A stretch of 64,000 nucleotides of DNA from Achromobacter anxifer (GCF_903652925.1 NZ_CAHLAR010000004.1:186001-250000), one strand, 5' to 3'. Positions 43,672-53,116 are shown, counted from the stretch's first letter. Numbers and translations: made by a program. Notes: generated by a model from the sequence alone, not told the origin.

Positions 43672-44396
43672 GCATGGTTGAATTCCACAACGTCACCAAG
43701 ACCTTCGGCGAGTCCGTGGTGCTCAACGGGATCTCGTTGAACATCGATGCGGGCGAGGTCGTGGTGGTGGTCGGGCCCTCGGGGTCAGGCAAGTCCACCT
43801 TCCTGCGCTGCATCAACGTGCTTGAGACCATCAATGACGGCGACTTGCTGGTCGATGGCCTGAGCGTGAAGGGCGGGGCGGCGCAGGTGCGCGAGATCCG
43901 GCGCGAGGCGGGCATGGTGTTCCAGCAGTTCAATCTGTTCCCGCAGATGACGGCGCTGGAAAACGTCATGTTCGGCCCGGTGCATACGCGCGGACAAAGC
44001 CGCGCCGAGGCGCGCGAGCTGGCCGAAAGCCTGCTGGCCAAGGTCGGCCTGGCCGAGCGCATGAAGCACTATCCTTCCGAGCTGTCCGGCGGCCAGCAGC
44101 AGCGCGTGGCGATCGCGCGGGCGCTGGCCATCAAACCCAAGCTGATGCTGTTCGACGAGCCCACGTCGGCGCTGGATCCGGAGCTGCGCCATGAAGTGCT
44201 CAAGGTCATGCGCGACCTGGCGGAAGAGGGCATGACCATGGTGGTGGTCACCCACGAAATGGAATTTGCGCGCAAGGTGGGCAGTCGCCTGATCTTCATC
44301 GACGCCGGCAAGATCGCCCACGACGGCCCGCCGGGCGAATTGCTCAGCAATCCGCCCAGCCAGCGGCTCAAGGATTTTCTACAGCACGTGACCTGA
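43668..44396 (+). CDS. glnQ: glutamine ABC importer ATPase GlnQ
   Basis: A 242-aa polar-amino-acid ATPase. Walker A is GPSGSGKSTFLR, the Q-loop lies in MVFQQFNLFPQMTALENV, the signature is LSGGQQQRVAIARAL, Walker B is LMLFDEPTSALDPE, and the switch His is in VVTHEMEFA. It is ATGA-coupled to glnP and followed by a perfect hairpin. Confidence 0.94.
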   Translation: MSMVEFHNVTKTFGESVVLNGISLNIDAGEVVVVVGPSGSGKSTFLRCINVLETINDGDLLVDGLSVKGGAAQVREIRREAGMVFQQFNLFPQMTALENVMFGPVHTRGQSRAEARELAESLLAKVGLAERMKHYPSELSGGQQQRVAIARALAIKPKLMLFDEPTSALDPELRHEVLKVMRDLAEEGMTMVVVTHEMEFARKVGSRLIFIDAGKIAHDGPPGELLSNPPSQRLKDFLQHVT

Positions 44397-44403
44397 AGAG
44401 GCG

Positions 44404-44430
44404 GTGCAGGGCTGGCGTCCAGCCCTGCAC
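44404..44430. terminator. hairpin between convergent glnQ and spoT
   Basis: GTGCAGGGCTGG, CGT, CCAGCCCTGCAC: a perfect 12-bp stem eight bases after the glnQ stop and eight bases from the spoT stop on the other strand. No clear T-run. Confidence 0.65.
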
Positions 44431-44438
44431 TGAGGTTC

Positions 44439-46733
44439 CTAGCCCTTCACGCGCACGATCTTCTGCACCTGCGGCACGTGCCGGATGGCGCGGATGACCT
44501 GCGCCAGGTGTTTGCGGCTGTCGACCTGGATGGTCAAGTGCAGCGAGACCGTGGCCACCGCGTCGTCGTGCATGGTGACGTGCACGATGTTGGCGTCGGC
44601 CGCGGTGACCTCAGCGGCCAGCCGGCCCAGCACGCCCCGCTCGTTGCGCGTGACGATGTCCAGGCGGGTGGCCAGGTGCTTGGCGGTATGGGCGTCCCAG
44701 GCCACGTTGATCCAGCGTTCGGGCTCACGCAGGCGCTGGCGCATGGCCACCGGGCAATCGGCGGTATGCACCACCAGCCCGTGTCCCATGCGCATGCCGG
44801 CGATGATGGGATCGCCCGGCAGGGGGCCGCAGCAAGGCGCCAACTGCACAGCCTGGCCTTCGTTGCCCTGGATCAGGATGGGGGCGCTGCGGGCTGAGGT
44901 CAGCTCGTCCACCGCGGCGGCGGTGGTCGCCACCAATTGATGTTCCGGCGCGAAGCGGCGCGCCACCACGGCGGCGAGACGCTTGCCCAGGCCGATGTCG
45001 GCCAGGATTTCCTCGCGCGAGCTGGCGCCGGTGCTGCGCGCCAGCTTCTGCCAGGCCGGGTCGTCGGTGGCCGGCAGCGGCATGTGCAGTTCCTGCAGCG
45101 CCTGGCCCAGCAGGCGTTCGCCGAAAGCTACGGACTCTTCATACTTGACGGTGCGCAGGTAGTGGCGGATTTCGGAGCGGGCGCGCCCGGTGCGCACGTA
45201 GTTGAGCCATTGCGCGTTGGGGCGCGAGGCCGGCGAGGTGACGATTTCCACCGTGTCGCCGCTGTTGAGTTCGGTGCGCAGCGGCACGAATTCGCCGTTG
45301 ACCTTGGCGGCCACCGCCTGGTTGCCGATGTCGGTGTGGATCGCGTAGGCGAAGTCCACCGGCGTGGCGCCGCGGGGCAGCGAGATGATCTTGCCGCGCG
45401 GGGTGAAGACGTAGACCGCGTCGGGGAACAGGTCGACCTTGACGTGCTCCAGGAATTCGCCGGAATCGCCGGTCTGGCTCTGGATGTCCAGCAGCGATTG
45501 CAGCCACTGGTGGGTGCGCTTCTGCAGGTCGTTCAGGGTCAGGTCGGCGCCCTTGTAGAGCCAGTGCGAGGCCACGCCTTCCTCCGCCACATGATGCATG
45601 TCGCGGGTGCGGAACTGGAATTCGACGGGCGTGCCGTAAGGGCCGACCAGGGTCGTGTGCAAGGACTGGTAGCCGTTCACCTTGGGAATGGCGATGTAGT
45701 CCTTGAACTTGCCCGGCACGGGGCGGTAGAGTTGATGCAGCGTGCCCAGCGCCAGGTAGCACTCGGGCAGGGTATGGACGATGACGCGGAAGCCGTAGAT
45801 GTCCAGGACGTCGGAAAACGACTTCTTTTGGTCGACCATCTTGCGGTAGATGCCGTAAAGCGTCTTTTCGCGGCCGGTGACCTCGGCCTCGATGCCGGCG
45901 GCGGGCAGCGAAGCCCGCACCGAATCGGCGATCTTGGTGATGACTTCGCGGCGGTTGCCGCGCGCGGCCAGCACGGCCTTGTACAGCACCTGGTAGCGGT
46001 TCGGGTACATCGCCGCGAAGCACAAGTCCTGCAGTTCGCGGAACAGCAGGTTCAGGCCCAGGCGGTGCGCGATGGGGGCGTAGATGTCCAGCGTTTCGCG
46101 CGCGATGCGGCGGCGCTTTTCGGGATTGACCGCGTCCAGCGTGCGCATGTTGTGCAGGCGGTCGGCCAGCTTGATGAGGATGACGCGCACGTCGCGCGCC
46201 ATCGCCAGCAGCATCTTGCGGAAGCTCTCGGCCTGCTGCTCGGCCTTGGTGGCGAAATCCAGGCGGTCGAGCTTGGACAGGCCGTCGACCAGCTCGGCGA
46301 CTTCAGGGCCGAATTTCTCGGCAAGCTCGTGCTTGGCGATGCCCTGGTCTTCCATCACGTCGTGCAGCAGGGCGGCGGACAGCGCGTTGACGTCGAGCTT
46401 CCAGCCTGCGCAGATTTCCGTGACGGCGATGGGATGAGAGATGTAGGGCGAGCCGCTGGCGCGGAACTGGCCGAGGTGGGCCTGATCGGCGAAGCGATAG
46501 GCTTCGCGCACGCGCTCTACGTCTTTCTTGTCGAGATAGCTGCCGATGATTTCGGTCAGCGGCGCCAGCGAAGCGACCGGCGAGGCGGTCGCGTCCGCCG
46601 CTTCTTGCGCGGCGACGGACGGTGGCGTGGGGGGAGTCTTGTCTTTCTTGCCCGTGCGGCGCCCTAGACGGGAGCCGGCACGCAGTGCGGCAAGCAGACC
46701 TGATGAAGCGTACTTCAGCCCGGGAAAAGCCAT
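44439..46733 (-). CDS. spoT: bifunctional (p)ppGpp synthetase/hydrolase SpoT/RelA
   Basis: A 764-aa stringent-response enzyme. The HD hydrolase domain (about 70-250) keeps its histidine-aspartate site (SALLHDVMEDQ; ILIKLADRLHNMRTL). The synthetase domain (about 270-400) has GREKTLYGIYRKM, YGFRVIV and NGYQSLHTTLVGPYG. The TGS domain is near 435-495 (VYVFTPRGKIISLPRG). A zinc-finger-like CCGPLPGD region and a C-terminal ACT domain follow. An intact HD motif plus linkage to rpoZ and gmk, as in E. coli, supports SpoT-type bifunctionality. rpoZ lies 21 bases upstream on the same strand. Confidence 0.92.
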   Translation of the reverse strand: MAFPGLKYASSGLLAALRAGSRLGRRTGKKDKTPPTPPSVAAQEAADATASPVASLAPLTEIIGSYLDKKDVERVREAYRFADQAHLGQFRASGSPYISHPIAVTEICAGWKLDVNALSAALLHDVMEDQGIAKHELAEKFGPEVAELVDGLSKLDRLDFATKAEQQAESFRKMLLAMARDVRVILIKLADRLHNMRTLDAVNPEKRRRIARETLDIYAPIAHRLGLNLLFRELQDLCFAAMYPNRYQVLYKAVLAARGNRREVITKIADSVRASLPAAGIEAEVTGREKTLYGIYRKMVDQKKSFSDVLDIYGFRVIVHTLPECYLALGTLHQLYRPVPGKFKDYIAIPKVNGYQSLHTTLVGPYGTPVEFQFRTRDMHHVAEEGVASHWLYKGADLTLNDLQKRTHQWLQSLLDIQSQTGDSGEFLEHVKVDLFPDAVYVFTPRGKIISLPRGATPVDFAYAIHTDIGNQAVAAKVNGEFVPLRTELNSGDTVEIVTSPASRPNAQWLNYVRTGRARSEIRHYLRTVKYEESVAFGERLLGQALQELHMPLPATDDPAWQKLARSTGASSREEILADIGLGKRLAAVVARRFAPEHQLVATTAAAVDELTSARSAPILIQGNEGQAVQLAPCCGPLPGDPIIAGMRMGHGLVVHTADCPVAMRQRLREPERWINVAWDAHTAKHLATRLDIVTRNERGVLGRLAAEVTAADANIVHVTMHDDAVATVSLHLTIQVDSRKHLAQVIRAIRHVPQVQKIVRVKG

Positions 46734-46754
46734 GCTTGCCGCCCCCGGAGATTA

Positions 46755-46958
46755 TCAGGTGGGTACTTTACGCAGCATTTCCACGCCGGTGAGGCCGCCC
46801 GCGATCTCGCGCAGGGCAGTGACCGTGGGCTTGTCTTTGCTGTCCAGGCGCGGGGCATGGCCCTGTGCCAACTCGCGGGCGCGGTACGTGGCGGCCAGCG
46901 TGAGCTTGAAACGATTGGGGATTTGATTCAGACAGTCTTCGACGGTAATGCGAGCCAT
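46755..46958 (-). CDS. rpoZ: RNA polymerase omega subunit
   Basis: A 67-aa small subunit that helps assemble and stabilise the beta-prime subunit and is part of a ppGpp site. [20 protein letters not shown] and the following [11 protein letters not shown] are the standard omega sequence. It is short compared with E. coli (91 aa), as in other Bordetella-type organisms. It lies between gmk (44 bases upstream) and spoT, so the three form one operon. Confidence 0.95.
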   Translation of the reverse strand: MARITVEDCLNQIPNRFKLTLAATYRARELAQGHAPRLDSKDKPTVTALREIAGGLTGVEMLRKVPT

Positions 46959-47002
46959 TAGGACACCTGGTGCTGATGGAGGATAGGGAGAATGCTTTCG
47001 GC

Positions 47003-47635
47003 TCAGTGCTCGGCCGGGATGCCGAGTTGCGAGAACAACTGGCTGTGGCGGGCGGCCTGAGACGAAAAGCGCAGCCGTGCGGCGCTGACTATTTGAGTCA
47101 ATTCCGACAAGGCCACGCTAAATTCTTGATTAATAATAACATATTCGCATTCAGGCGCGTGGGCGATTTCGCCGCCCGCGGCCATCAGGCGGCGCGCGAT
47201 GACCTGCGGTTCGTCCTGTCCGCGCGCCTTGAGCCGGTTTTCGAGTTCGTCGATGGACGGCGGCAGCACGAACACGCCGATGGCGCCGGGGAAGCGCTGC
47301 TTCACCTGGCGAGCGCCTTGCCAATCGATTTCCAGCAGCACGTCGCGGCCGGCGCGCGTGGCTTCGTCGATGCGGTCCCTCGGCGTGCCATAGAAGTTGC
47401 CGTGCACTTCCGCCCATTCCAGCAGGTTGTTGCCTTCGCGCAGGAGCTTGAATTCGTCCGTGGACACGAAGCGGTATTCGCGGCCGTCTTCCTCGCCGGG
47501 GCGGGGCGCGCGGGTGGTGCAGGAAATGGAGAGCAGGATGGAGGGGTCTTGCTTGAGCAAGGCCTTGACCAGGCTGGACTTGCCGGCGCCGCTGGGCGCG
47601 ACAACCATGAAGACGTTTCCGGGTTTGGCGGACAT
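47003..47635 (-). CDS. gmk: guanylate kinase
   Basis: A 210-aa enzyme that phosphorylates GMP to GDP with ATP. The P-loop [14 protein letters not shown] lies at about 13-26, [20 protein letters not shown] is the GMP-binding loop, and [17 protein letters not shown] and [11 protein letters not shown] follow. It is the first gene of the gmk-rpoZ-spoT unit. Upstream on the same strand lies tsdA, which ends at a long hairpin. Confidence 0.95.
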   Translation of the reverse strand: MSAKPGNVFMVVAPSGAGKSSLVKALLKQDPSILLSISCTTRAPRPGEEDGREYRFVSTDEFKLLREGNNLLEWAEVHGNFYGTPRDRIDEATRAGRDVLLEIDWQGARQVKQRFPGAIGVFVLPPSIDELENRLKARGQDEPQVIARRLMAAGGEIAHAPECEYVIINQEFSVALSELTQIVSAARLRFSSQAARHSQLFSQLGIPAEH

Positions 47636-47675
47636 GAATGTGTGACTGGCGTGTGATGCTAAGACACGAAGAATA

Positions 47676-47729
47676 GCAAATCGCGCGGCCGGGCAGGGCG
47701 CAAACCCCGTCCCGGACCGCGCGATTTGC
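47676..47729 (-). terminator. long hairpin ending the tsdBA operon
   Basis: Arms GCAAATCGCGCGG and CCGCGCGATTTGC (13 bp, perfect) enclose a further CCGGG/CCCGG pair. It starts ten bases beyond the tsdA stop and lies in the 103-base gap before gmk. It probably separates the two transcription units. Confidence 0.7.
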
Positions 47730-47738
47730 GCGCCGGAC

Positions 47739-48659
47739 TCAGCCGCCGGTCTTGGCGGCGGCCTGGATCAGCTTGCCGCCCGGGGCGGGGGCATCGCTGC
47801 CCAGCAGATGGCCGTTGACCTCGATGCCGTACAGCGAATCGTCGGAGTCGTGGTACTTGGCGCGGGTCTTGGCGACCGATTCCGTGTAGCGCGGATCCTG
47901 CGGCCGTTCATGCGCGTTCATGAAGTAGGCGACGTCCCAGGCTTCCTGGTCGCTCAGCATCCCGGCCTGCCCCAGCGGCATGTTGGCCTTGATGAAGCCC
48001 GCCGCATTGCCGATCTGGTGCATGCCCGCGCCCCAGTTGAAGGAGTCGGCGCCCCACAGGGCGGGGAACACCCAGTGCTTGCCGTTCTTCTGGCCCTGGC
48101 CTTCGGCGCCGTGGCAGACCGCGCAATATTGCGCATAGACCTTGCCGCCGCGCACGTAGTCGGCTTTCTGCGCGGGCGCGGGCAGCTTGCGGTAGCCCTG
48201 GCCCTCCAGCACCACGCCGGTGGGCGCCTTGCTGGCCAGCCAGAACATATAGGTTTGCAGCGCGGTCAGCGTGGGGTCGTCGGCGGCGGGCGCCTTGCCG
48301 TTCATGCTGAAGCGGAAGCAGCCCTGCAGGCGTTCGGCCAGCGTGTTGACGTGACCATTCTTGGCGCGATAGGCCGGGTACAGCACGTAGGCGGCCCACA
48401 TCGGCGCGGAATCGGCGCGCCGGCCGGCGTCCAGGTGGCAACTGGCGCAGTTCAGGTCGTTGCCGACGAACTTGCTGGCTTTCTGCGGCGTGTGCAGGAA
48501 GATCTGTTCGCCTTCGCGCACGACCTTGCCGAAGTCGTTGTCGGGAATGGAGGCAGCGGACGGCGGCGTGAAGGCAGGACGCGGTTCGGCGGCGAACGCG
48601 GCGGCGGATACCGCGAGGCAGGCGGCCGCGGACAGGAAGCGCAGGCTGGCGGCGGTCAT
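47739..48659 (-). CDS. tsdA: diheme cytochrome c, thiosulfate dehydrogenase TsdA type
   Basis: A 306-aa exported cytochrome with signal peptide [20 protein letters not shown] (cleaved near residue 23). Two haem c sites are visible: CASCH (71-75) and CAVCH (179-183). Between them [20 protein letters not shown] contains Cys114, at the place where TsdA has its unusual cysteine haem ligand. TsdA joins two thiosulfates to tetrathionate (or the reverse). The upstream gene encodes a diheme c4-type cytochrome and is ATGA-coupled, matching known tsdB-tsdA pairs. An ordinary diheme electron carrier is the alternative. Confidence 0.8.
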   Translation of the reverse strand: MTAASLRFLSAAACLAVSAAAFAAEPRPAFTPPSAASIPDNDFGKVVREGEQIFLHTPQKASKFVGNDLNCASCHLDAGRRADSAPMWAAYVLYPAYRAKNGHVNTLAERLQGCFRFSMNGKAPAADDPTLTALQTYMFWLASKAPTGVVLEGQGYRKLPAPAQKADYVRGGKVYAQYCAVCHGAEGQGQKNGKHWVFPALWGADSFNWGAGMHQIGNAAGFIKANMPLGQAGMLSDQEAWDVAYFMNAHERPQDPRYTESVAKTRAKYHDSDDSLYGIEVNGHLLGSDAPAPGGKLIQAAAKTGG

Positions 48660-49360
48660 TGCTTGGCTCCCGCGGTGGTGTTGGCTTGCGCGGCAAGCTG
48701 GTCGGCGGCTTTGGGCAGGCCGGCGTAGTAGGCGGACACGGCGTCGATTTCGGCGCTGCTGAGGCGGGTGGCGACGGCCGGCATCAGGCCCAGGGGGCCG
48801 GGCGGGCGCTGGCCTTGTTGCCAGGCGCGCAGCTGGCCGGCGATATAGGCAGCTGGCTGGCCAGCCAGGACCGGGAAATTGGCGCCCACGCCGATGCCGC
48901 CGGGGCCGTGGCATTGGTTGCAGGCGGGCACGTTCTTGTCCCACGCGCCGCGCGTGGCCAGCCAGGCGCCCGTGTCGGACGGCGCGACGGGATGCATGGC
49001 GGTGGCGGCGAGCTTGTCGGTATCCACGGTCGAGGGCAGGCTCGCGTAATACTCCGCCACGGCTTTGCGTTGGGCCGGATCCAGCGCCTTGGCGGTGGCG
49101 GCCATGATGGGGCTGACGCGCGAGCCGTTGGCCATGGCTTCGAGCTGCTCTTCCAGATAGGGGCCGCCCATGCCGGCCAGCTGCGGAAAGCCGCCGGCGG
49201 GATTGCCCTCGCCACGGGCGCCGTGGCAGGTCATACAGGCGGGCGCGCCGTTGGCGCCCTGGGTGCTGATCTGCTTGCCGTCAGGCGCGCCTTGCGCTCC
49301 GGCCGAGGCGGCATACAGGGCGCCCAGGATTAGCGCGCTGGATAGGGACCGTGGGGTCAT
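48656..49360 (-). CDS. tsdB: diheme cytochrome c4-type protein, TsdB type
   Basis: A 234-aa periplasmic cytochrome with signal peptide MTPRSLSSALILGALYAASA. Two class I haem domains are present, with CMTCHG (42-46) and CNQCHG (147-151); FPQLAGMGGPYLEEQLEAM and FPVLAGQPAAYIAGQLRAW are the repeated c4 motif. Its stop codon overlaps the tsdA start (ATGA), so the two are translated together. TsdB is the electron acceptor of TsdA in several species. A perfect TATAAT lies 55-60 bases upstream on the minus strand. Confidence 0.82.
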   Translation of the reverse strand: MTPRSLSSALILGALYAASAGAQGAPDGKQISTQGANGAPACMTCHGARGEGNPAGGFPQLAGMGGPYLEEQLEAMANGSRVSPIMAATAKALDPAQRKAVAEYYASLPSTVDTDKLAATAMHPVAPSDTGAWLATRGAWDKNVPACNQCHGPGGIGVGANFPVLAGQPAAYIAGQLRAWQQGQRPPGPLGLMPAVATRLSSAEIDAVSAYYAGLPKAADQLAAQANTTAGAKQ

Positions 49361-49414
49361 GGAACCTGCTCCGTGAGTGTTATTGGATTTTTGGTAATAA
49401 GCTAATTTCTCGGA

Positions 49415-49441
49415 ATTATATAAATACTTGTGACGGATCAA
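49415..49441 (-). promoter_or_regulatory. probable promoter of tsdBA
   Basis: The minus strand reads TTGATC (49441-49436), 15 bases, TATAAT (49420-49415). The spacing is short of the ideal 17, but the -10 is perfect and the stretch is AT-rich. The 344-base gap 49361-49704 between tsdB and the divergent SDR also holds a TTATT-N11-AATAA dyad near 49380-49400. The rest shows nothing I can name. Confidence 0.45.
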
Positions 49442-49704
49442 CATGAGATTGTGGAATGCGTGGCAGGCGCGACGCCAACCTCCATCGCGTCGGCCGGCTA
49501 AAAATGCCGGCGCGGAAACGGGATCCGCGAACTCCGATTGTCCGCGGAAACAGGCGGAATTCATCGCGCCCGCGCGAGCGACCTTGCCGGGTAATCTTTG
49601 CTTGCGTGTGACGCCATGGAATGTGTCACCGCTGGAACCTTCGCTTGCAGCATGGCCAGATCGATTCGGGTAGCATTTCGCCGATCGATAACAAGGAGAA
49701 TCCG

Positions 49705-50475
49705 ATGCAGACGAACGAGATCGAACACCCGCGCGTAGCGCTGGTCACGGGCGCGGGTACCGGCATAGGCCGCGCGGTGGCGCTGGAATTTCTGGCGCAA
49801 GGTTATCGGGTCGTGCTGGCCGGACGCCGCCGCGAACCGCTGGAAGAGACCCGCACGGCGGCGGGCGAAGACGGCGTGAGGGCGCTGGTGGTGCCCACGG
49901 ACGTGTCCGACGAGCAGGCGGTGCGCGAACTCTTCGACAGCGCGCAGCGCGAATATGGCCGGCTGGACGTGCTGTTCAACAATGCCGGACGCGGCGCGCC
50001 GGCGATGCCCATCGAAGAACTGCCCGTGTCCGTCTGGCGCGATGTGGTGGATACCAATCTGACCGGCATGTTCCTGTGCGCGCAGGCGGCCATCCGCGTG
50101 ATGAAGGCGCAGAATCCGCGCGGCGGGCGCATCATCAACAACGGTTCGATCTCGGCGCATGCGCCGCGGCCGTTCTCCATTGCCTACACCGCCACCAAGC
50201 ACGCGGTGACCGGGCTGACCAAGTCGATTTCGCTGGATTGCCGGCCCTACAACATCGCTTGCGGCCAGATCGACATCGGCAACGCCGCCACCGACATGAC
50301 CGAGCGCATGGCGGCGGGCATCCTGCAGGCGGACGGCAGCACCAAGGTCGAGCCGCGCATGGACGTGGCGCATGTCGCGCAGGCGGTCGCCGCCATGGCG
50401 CGCCTGCCGCTGGAAGCCAATGTGCAGTTCATGACCATCATGGCGACCAACATGCCCTTCGTGGGCCGGGGCTGA
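49705..50475 (+). CDS. short-chain dehydrogenase/reductase (SDR)
   Basis: A 256-aa classical SDR. The cofactor motif TGAGTGIG lies at 15-22, followed by [15 protein letters not shown] and the catalytic YTATK. AGRRR after the second strand suggests NADP(H) preference. AAGGAG at 49693-49698 supports the start. The substrate is unknown. It has no obvious partner: tsdB diverges on one side and the NlpC/P60 gene converges on the other. Confidence 0.88.
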   Translation: MQTNEIEHPRVALVTGAGTGIGRAVALEFLAQGYRVVLAGRRREPLEETRTAAGEDGVRALVVPTDVSDEQAVRELFDSAQREYGRLDVLFNNAGRGAPAMPIEELPVSVWRDVVDTNLTGMFLCAQAAIRVMKAQNPRGGRIINNGSISAHAPRPFSIAYTATKHAVTGLTKSISLDCRPYNIACGQIDIGNAATDMTERMAAGILQADGSTKVEPRMDVAHVAQAVAAMARLPLEANVQFMTIMATNMPFVGRG

Positions 50476-50485
50476 AACGCAGCAA

Positions 50486-50525
50486 GCCTGCGGCGGCAGG
50501 TCCGTTGTGGACTGCCGCGGCAGGC
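50486..50525. terminator. hairpin after the SDR gene
   Basis: GCCTGCGGCGGCAG and CTGCCGCGGCAGGC pair with one mismatch and a small bulge around a GTTGT loop, eleven bases after the SDR stop and before the convergent NlpC/P60 gene. GC-rich palindromes continue to about 50560. Confidence 0.55.
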
Positions 50526-50572
50526 TGTGGTGCCCCCCTGGGGCGCGCTTGCCGCGCCGCCCCGATTCCTTG

Positions 50573-51172
50573 CTAGCGCGGAGAGGCCTCGGCCAGCATC
50601 TGGCCCTGTTTCGTATCCAGGTAGCGCCGGGCGCCGACGTAGCGCTTGTTCCAGTAAGGATTCTTCATTTCATCCACACGCACCTTGGTGCCGCGGCGCG
50701 GGGCGTGGACGAACTTGTTCTGTCCGATGTAGATGCCCACGTGGGACGTCACGCCGCGGCCGCGGGTGGCGAAGAACACCAGGTCGCCGGGACGCAGTTC
50801 CTGCTTGCCGGCGACGGATTCGCCGGCGGTGCGCTGGGCGCGGGCGGTGCGGGGCAGTTCCAGGCCCGCGATTTCGCGGAACACGTACAGGACCAGTCCG
50901 CTGCAATCGAAGCCTTCGGCGTCGTCGCCGCCCCAGCTGTAGGGCGTGCCGATGGCTTCCAGGCCAGCTTGCACGACGCGTTCGCGCAGCGTGGGGACGG
51001 TGGGTTCCTGCGCGAGGCGCAGGCCGGTGAGCGAGGAACGGGCTTGCTCGGGGTGGATCGACGCCTGGGCGGCGTTGGGGATCCAGGAGAGGGTCAGGGC
51101 GATGATGGGCGCTGACAGGAATACGGGAATGCGTAGTTTGGCAGTTCGGGCTTTTCGCGTGGGCGGCGTCAT
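50573..51172 (-). CDS. NlpC/P60-family peptidoglycan endopeptidase
   Basis: A 199-aa exported cysteine peptidase that cuts stem peptides of peptidoglycan. The N-terminal hydrophobic stretch (about 15-37, ending NAAQA) is a signal peptide or anchor. The catalytic Cys90 is in FDCSGLVLYV, the His in TSHVGIYIG and a third polar residue in FVHAPRRG. GTPYSWGGDDAEGFDCSGL is the family hallmark. It resembles single-domain Spr/MepS-like enzymes. It diverges from amn across 310 bases. Confidence 0.9.
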   Translation of the reverse strand: MTPPTRKARTAKLRIPVFLSAPIIALTLSWIPNAAQASIHPEQARSSLTGLRLAQEPTVPTLRERVVQAGLEAIGTPYSWGGDDAEGFDCSGLVLYVFREIAGLELPRTARAQRTAGESVAGKQELRPGDLVFFATRGRGVTSHVGIYIGQNKFVHAPRRGTKVRVDEMKNPYWNKRYVGARRYLDTKQGQMLAEASPR

Positions 51173-51277
51173 TACGTCACTTCAAGAATCGGAGTGGGCG
51201 GCATGGCTTTGCCATGGGAGGCAAGCCGGCGGAAAGGGGGCAGGACCGGGACGCAAGACCCCGGGATGCCACGGTAT

Positions 51278-51302
51278 TGTAATGGAATAATGTTTCATTA
51301 CA
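51278..51302. promoter_or_regulatory. 25-bp palindrome between the NlpC/P60 gene and amn
   Basis: Arms TGTAATGGAA and TTTCATTACA (9 of 10 paired) flank TAATG. A further TGTAGTG follows at 51305-51311, which pairs with the preceding CATTACA across two bases, so three half-sites are present. It is AT-rich in a GC-rich context and sits in the 310-base divergent gap 51173-51482, so it is a good operator candidate. The rest of the gap shows no other structure I can name. Confidence 0.55.
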
Positions 51303-51482
51303 TTTGTAGTGCAATGCAGCATCCTTGTCGGCGGACGTTACCGGTTCCGAAAGGCTCCGAGGCCGGAATATGACACTTCATCTTCATCCGGCTCGGGCAT
51401 AATCGTCGCCATCGGTCCTGCTGCACGGCAAGCCGGCAGCGGCCGCGGAAACAGATAAGATGAGAAAGCGGAGTAAAGCTCG

Positions 51483-52982
51483 ATGATGAACGCAGTGCAC
51501 CCTTTGTCTTCCATGCGCCGGCCCGAAGCCTTGCCCTTCGAGCCGTTCCAGGATGCGGTGGCGGCGGTGGAGCGCCTGATTGAAATCTATGCGCGCAACA
51601 CCGCTTTCCTGCGCGCCGCCTTCCGCGAAGTCCTGAAAGGTTCGGCCAACGGCCGCGAACGCGCCCGCGCCTACTACCCGGCCATCCGTATCGTCGTCGA
51701 AACCTATGACCCGATCGATACGCGCCTGTCCTACGGCCATGTGGCCGAACCGGGCATCTACCAGACCACCGTCACCCAGCCCGCGCTGTTCCGCGACTAC
51801 TTGATAGAGCAGGTGGGCCAGTTGCTGCAGAACCACCGCGTGGCGGTGGAAGTGGGCGAGTCCGACTCCCCGATCCCGCTGCACTTCGCCTTTCCCGAGG
51901 GCGCCTACGTCGAAGGCGAGCACCTGGAGGCGCTCAAGCGCCCCTTGCGCGACCTGTTCGACGTGCCCGACCTGGCGGTGACGGACGACGCCATCGTCAA
52001 CGGTTCGTGGCGCGGCAAGGAAGGCGAGCCCAAGCCGCTGGCGCCGTTCACGGCCCAGCGGGTGGATTATTCACTGCACCGGCTGCAGCACTACACGGCG
52101 ACCGCGCCGGCGCATTTCCAGAATTTCGTGCTGTTCACCAACTACCAGTTCTACGTCGATGAGTTCTGCGCCCGAGCCCGCGCGCTCATGGCGAGCGGCA
52201 ACGAAGACTACGAAATGCTGGTGGAACCGGGTAACCGGATCACTCGCCGCGGCGAAAGCGGTCCCGGCGACGAGGACCAGGCGATCCGCCTGCCGCAGAT
52301 GCCGGCCTACCACCTGGTGCGCGGGGACCATTCCGGCATCACGCTGGTGAACATCGGCGTGGGTCCGTCCAACGCCAAGACCATCACCGACCACATCGCC
52401 GTGCTGCGCCCGCATGCCTGGCTGATGCTGGGCCATTGCGCTGGGCTGCGCGATTCCCAGCGGCTGGGCGATTACGTGTTGGCGCACGGCTATGTGCGCG
52501 AAGACCATGTCCTGGACGACGACCTGCCGACCTGGGTGCCGGTGCCGGCGCTGGCCGAGGTGCAGGTGGCGCTGGAGCAGGCGGTGGAAGAGGTGGCGGG
52601 GCTGTCGGGCTGGGACCTGAAGCGCATCATGCGCACCGGCACGGTCGCCACCATCGACAACCGCAACTGGGAACTGCGCGACCACCTGGAACTGGTGGAG
52701 CGCTTCGCGCAGTCGCGCGCCATTGCGCTGGACATGGAGTCCGCCACCATCGCGGCCAATGGCTTCCGCTTCCGGGTGCCGTACGGCACCTTGCTGTGCG
52801 TGTCGGACAAGCCGCTGCATGGCGAACTGAAGCTACCCGGCATGGCCAGCGCTTTCTACCGCCGCCAGGTGAACCAGCATCTGGAAATCGGTATCCGCGC
52901 CCTGGAGCGCCTGCGCGACATGCCGCCGGAACGCCTGCATTCGCGCAAGCTGCGCACCTTCATGGAAACGGCGTTTCAGTAG
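51483..52982 (+). CDS. amn: AMP nucleosidase
   Basis: A 499-aa cytosolic enzyme that splits AMP to adenine and ribose-5-phosphate. The N-terminal Amn-specific domain (about 15-190; YYPAIRIVVETYDPIDTRLS) is followed by the phosphorylase fold (about 280-480; GITLVNIGVGPSNAKTITDH, RPHAWLMLGHCAGLRDSQ, ALDMESATIAANGFRFRVPY). The length fits E. coli Amn (484). GGAG at 51470-51473 precedes the ATG at 51483; a second ATG follows at once. A hairpin (53001-53031) ends the gene. Confidence 0.93.
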   Translation: MMNAVHPLSSMRRPEALPFEPFQDAVAAVERLIEIYARNTAFLRAAFREVLKGSANGRERARAYYPAIRIVVETYDPIDTRLSYGHVAEPGIYQTTVTQPALFRDYLIEQVGQLLQNHRVAVEVGESDSPIPLHFAFPEGAYVEGEHLEALKRPLRDLFDVPDLAVTDDAIVNGSWRGKEGEPKPLAPFTAQRVDYSLHRLQHYTATAPAHFQNFVLFTNYQFYVDEFCARARALMASGNEDYEMLVEPGNRITRRGESGPGDEDQAIRLPQMPAYHLVRGDHSGITLVNIGVGPSNAKTITDHIAVLRPHAWLMLGHCAGLRDSQRLGDYVLAHGYVREDHVLDDDLPTWVPVPALAEVQVALEQAVEEVAGLSGWDLKRIMRTGTVATIDNRNWELRDHLELVERFAQSRAIALDMESATIAANGFRFRVPYGTLLCVSDKPLHGELKLPGMASAFYRRQVNQHLEIGIRALERLRDMPPERLHSRKLRTFMETAFQ

Positions 52983-53000
52983 ATCCGTTGATCCGTCCCC

Positions 53001-53031
53001 GAGGCCCCGCGATTTCACCGTATGGGGCCTC
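53001..53031 (+). terminator. hairpin after amn
   Basis: GAGGCCCC and GGGGCCTC pair over a 15-base loop, 18 bases after the amn stop, followed by TTGCGC. Probable terminator with a weak T-tail. Confidence 0.5.
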
Positions 53032-53116
53032 TTGCGCTATTCTCGCCGGTTGCTTGGAAATCCCCAGGCACCTGGCGCGTCGCGCGGGTGCCTTCATGAC
53101 CTGAAGGAAATGCATA

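Noticed and set aside
50517-50572. A further copy of the dctP-dctQ palindromic repeat near 50530
   Set aside because: It shares C-run/G-run style and GCGCGCTTGCCGCGC dyads but not the ordered triple-palindrome unit, so it is better called a generic GC-rich hairpin zone.
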